In this document: piece by piece, positions 61,707 through 64,000 of the stretch | Position numbering within the stretch: the first letter of the stretch is position 1 | Layout: the number at the start of each line of letters is the position of its first letter | Position numbers and translations under genes: made by a program | The notes under the pieces: generated by a model | Database searches by the model: none | Seen by the model: only the letters and a program-made list of their open reading frames with translations | What the model was told of the DNA's origin: nothing | NCBI GenBank assembly: GCA_030549495.1 | Contig: JAUIRK010001007.1 | Location: forward strand, 1-64,000 | Source: Nectonema munidae | Taxonomy: Eukaryota > Nematomorpha > Nectonematoida > Nectonematidae | Reading direction: 5' to 3' | Length of the DNA stretch: 64,000 nucleotides

Positions 61707-63409
61707 TCGTTTAAAAATAATTTTCTCAAAAACTTTTGATTTAGCTTGTTATCTTTTTTGTATACTGGGACAACCTTAGACAATTTTAGACAAGATGGAA
61801 AAACAGATTTAAAAATACACATATTAAAAAAGTTACAAAGAAAAATACATATATAATTTTTCGACAATTTAATATGATTTACCGACATGCCATATATGTC
61901 TTTAGAATCATTATTTCTCAGTTCATTTATCGCAAAAATAACATCATTAACAGTAATTGAACTAAATCTAAAGACATGGTTAATTTTGGGCAGAGTTGCA
62001 TTACATTTTGTGAGATCAAAAGTATTATCCAAATTAAGATCAATAAAATGATTATTAAAAGTAGTAGCAATGTCTAAATCGTTTACTATTACTCTATCAT
62101 TTACTAAAATTAAACTTATACTATGTTTTTCTTTTTTAATAACAGAATTTATAACTCTCCAAGTGTCTTTAGGCGAATGACATTTTTCAAAAATATTGTT
62201 ATAATAATCATATTTTAATTTTCTAATCAATCTTTGAATTTCACTTCTCAAACAAATAAACTCTTGTCTTGAATCTTTATTAGCTTTTCGCCTTAACTTT
62301 CTATATAAAACGTCTCTTCTACGAAGAAGTTTAAGCAACTCCTTTGTGACCCACCCATTTGACCCTGTTCGATATTTATAACTTTTATTAATATGTTTAG
62401 TTGTCATAGACATGCTAACATCATAGGAGAACTTATCAATAAAATAATCAGCAATTATTTCAGGGTTTTCAGAAATACTCATCAGAGACATCCAATTAAA
62501 ATTTGATACTGTTTCAATAAACTTATTTGAATTAAAATATTGTTTGTATAAAACTTTATTATTGAAAAAACCAGCATTTAAAGATAATACAATTGGAAAG
62601 TGATCTGAAATGCATGTCTTGGCTATAAAACTTTTATAATTTAAAGTAGAACTATCTATAAAAAAATTATCAAGTAAAGACTGAGAAGATGCAAAAGTCA
62701 TTTTTGTGATAGCAGGAAAAAAAGAATGAGAAAAAAAGACTTCAAAAAATGATGACATGGAAGAAGAAACATTTAGGTCAAATAAATTATAATTAAAATC
62801 TCCTGCAAAAATTTTAATGATCTTTGGATAATGAAAATCCAAGTATGATAAAAGTTTATCAAAATCTGTTGGCTTTTCGTAACAAGAATAAGGATGGCGA
62901 TAAATATTTATGAGTAAAACTTTTTTGCGACTAGAAAAATGAATAACAATTACAAGCACTTCAAATGAAAGATCTTCAATTGGTAAAGAAATAACTTCGT
63001 ATACAAGCTTTCTATTTATGAAAAAACCTAAACCTCCATGTGTTGTGAACTTCGATTCCTGATTTAAAAAGATATAATCGTTTATTGAACATACCTGTAT
63101 CAGTTTATCGGACAGCCAAGTTTCCTGCACACATACAATAGAAACAAACTTAGATGAATTACAATTAATTTCGTTCAATAAAATCTCTAATTGTGAAATT
63201 TTATTTTTCAAAGAACAAATATTTAAACTTAAAATATTGAAGTTATATGGGAGTAAAAAATTTTCAATATCGGTTACAAGTTCTGATCGGCACTGACTAT
63301 TTTCAGAACTATTTGAATTTAATGAAATGTTATCGTAAAAATCTACTTCTAATGCATCATAAGAAGCCTGTGAGTATAGCATAGAGTGTGATAGGGAACT
63401 AAATTTCAT
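61610..63409 (-). CDS. LINE ORF2, APE endonuclease and RT entry
   Basis: 599 codons from the ATG at 63409, which overlaps the ORF1 stop (ATGAAATTTAG). APE endonuclease motifs appear in order: LSLNICSLKNKI (Asn), VCVQETWLS (catalytic Glu), GGLGFFI, INIYRHPYS, FAGDFNYNLF (Asp/Asn), LDNFFID and SDHFPIVLSL (Asp-His). The linker (GWVTKELLKLLRRRD) and RT entry (ITVNDVIFAINEL, KVVPVYKKDNK) follow. Just after KKDNKLN the expected YRPISLLP block is missing and the frame shifts, so a small deletion of a dozen or so codons has split ORF2. The last 40 or so codons (61610-61735) are out-of-frame. Confidence 0.92.
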   Translation of the reverse strand: MKFSSLSHSMLYSQASYDALEVDFYDNISLNSNSSENSQCRSELVTDIENFLLPYNFNILSLNICSLKNKISQLEILLNEINCNSSKFVSIVCVQETWLSDKLIQVCSINDYIFLNQESKFTTHGGLGFFINRKLVYEVISLPIEDLSFEVLVIVIHFSSRKKVLLINIYRHPYSCYEKPTDFDKLLSYLDFHYPKIIKIFAGDFNYNLFDLNVSSSMSSFFEVFFSHSFFPAITKMTFASSQSLLDNFFIDSSTLNYKSFIAKTCISDHFPIVLSLNAGFFNNKVLYKQYFNSNKFIETVSNFNWMSLMSISENPEIIADYFIDKFSYDVSMSMTTKHINKSYKYRTGSNGWVTKELLKLLRRRDVLYRKLRRKANKDSRQEFICLRSEIQRLIRKLKYDYYNNIFEKCHSPKDTWRVINSVIKKEKHSISLILVNDRVIVNDLDIATTFNNHFIDLNLDNTFDLTKCNATLPKINHVFRFSSITVNDVIFAINELRNNDSKDIYGMSVNHIKLSKNYICIFLCNFFNMCIFKSVFPSCLKLSKVVPVYKKDNKLNQKFLRKLFLNECIPFFLITIYFMTNNLVLESFIQLSIYIHFL

Positions 63410-64000
63410 TACTATTTATAATATTCTGTAGGTTATCATGTAAAACTCTACTCACTTCATCCTGTTTTTGTTTAAGACTTATACACTTTTCACTAAAACA
63501 TGTATGATTATAGTCTTTACACTGACTACATTTCTCAATATTAGTCGAACAATTGGAAGTAGTATGATCAAGGCTCTTACAAAATCTACATTTAGTTTTA
63601 CCGACATCATTACATTCATGATCCCAATGGCCATAATTTTGACATGTATAGCATCTTTTTATTTTAGGTTTAAAGATTACTAATGGAAAACTATAATTCA
63701 TAAAATAAATTCTGCCTTGACTATTGATACTTTTAACCCCATCTTTAGAAAATCTTAGAATATATTGAAACTTATTTTCATATTTTTTATTTTAACTATG
63801 CTAATTATATCATCTGACTTTATTTTATTTTTATCAATCAAAAAAGACCTAAATTCATTTTCAGTACAATCAAAATTAATTGAGTTTATAAAAAATCTTA
63901 CTGGTTTAGAATTAAATTTTTCAAATTTAATATATGGCTTTTCTTCTACTGCAATATCTCTAATTACCAGTTATTTTTCAAATAGATTTCAATGTACTTT
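63399..64000 (-). CDS. LINE ORF1 (Gag-like), partial at the window edge
   Basis: The C-terminal 100 codons (63399-63701) carry three zinc knuckles: CYTCQNYGHWDHEC and CRFCKSLDHTTSNC (both CX2CX4HX4C) and CSQCKDYNHTCFSEKC. Upstream the frame continues as ILRFSKDGVKSINSQGRIYF, then shifts near 63770 into FDCTENEFRSFLIDKNKIK. ORF1 binds the element's RNA. The start lies beyond position 64000. The stop TAG (63399-63401) overlaps the ORF2 ATG. Confidence 0.85.

Larger units (their letters stand above)
60060..64000 (-). mobile_element. Nearly full-length CR1/Jockey-like LINE, runs off edge
   Basis: Minus-strand LINE at least 3.9 kb long. From right to left it has ORF1 with three zinc knuckles (continuing past the window edge), ORF2 with APE endonuclease and RT, and a 3' UTR that ends near 60060 with a CTTCTTCTTCT tail. 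The 3' UTR word CTCCCCGGAA is shared with the remnant at 22.3 kb. There is one lesion in ORF2 (near 61735) and one apparent frameshift in ORF1 (near 63770). It is among the best-preserved elements here. Confidence 0.92.

Overview
This window is AT-rich, intron-bearing animal DNA made mostly of repeats. Spliceosomal-type exons, a bilaterian-type Hand bHLH gene, a CNTD1-type cyclin and many non-LTR retrotransposons point to a bilaterian invertebrate, perhaps an arthropod. The species cannot be fixed from the sequence alone.

Positions 1-21823 are a complex satellite built from a roughly 31-bp unit. It is interrupted three times by a non-satellite spacer of about 1.2 kb: copy A at 2227-5690, copy B at 14300-15490 and copy C at 20196-21368. 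Copy A carries a 5'-truncated LINE flanked by a 24-bp target-site duplication, and copy B keeps the uninterrupted target. A short hAT element with 8-bp duplications lies just downstream of spacers A and B, and copy C keeps the empty site. The order of events is therefore readable: C separated first, then the hAT insertion, then the A/B duplication, then the LINE insertion into A.

Positions 21824-32040 are a graveyard of LINEs. It holds a CR1/Jockey-like remnant (minus strand), a nearly full-length RNase H-bearing LINE of I/R1/LOA type (minus strand, about 24.7-29.65 kb), a second remnant of that family on the plus strand that was itself hit by an RTE-like fragment, and a hAT transposase tail.

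Positions 32657-37188 are one 4.5-kb element with piggyBac-like ends (CCC...GGG next to TTAA/TTAC). It contains two arrays of about 150 bp that appear to lie in opposite orientations. A foldback element and a decayed hAT transposase follow, to about 39.85 kb.

Positions 40192-64000 hold the host genes between more elements: a single-exon CNTD1-type cyclin (minus), a Hand-type bHLH exon (minus), two phase-compatible collagen-like exons (minus) separated by a MULE-type transposase fragment, and two weak unidentified exon candidates near 46.5-47.1 kb. Mobile DNA here includes a LINE with a 15-bp duplication and an (AAGTTC)n tail, two tRNA-derived SINEs, several small TTAA elements, and a large, nearly full-length CR1/Jockey-like LINE running off the right edge.

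The most unusual signal is the set of small TTAA elements at 45.3, 49.7 and 51.6-52.0 kb. They share a conserved internal core with three TCGTCTG-like boxes. At the same place in each copy sits a palindrome of different sequence, and the terminal inverted repeats match within a copy but differ between copies.
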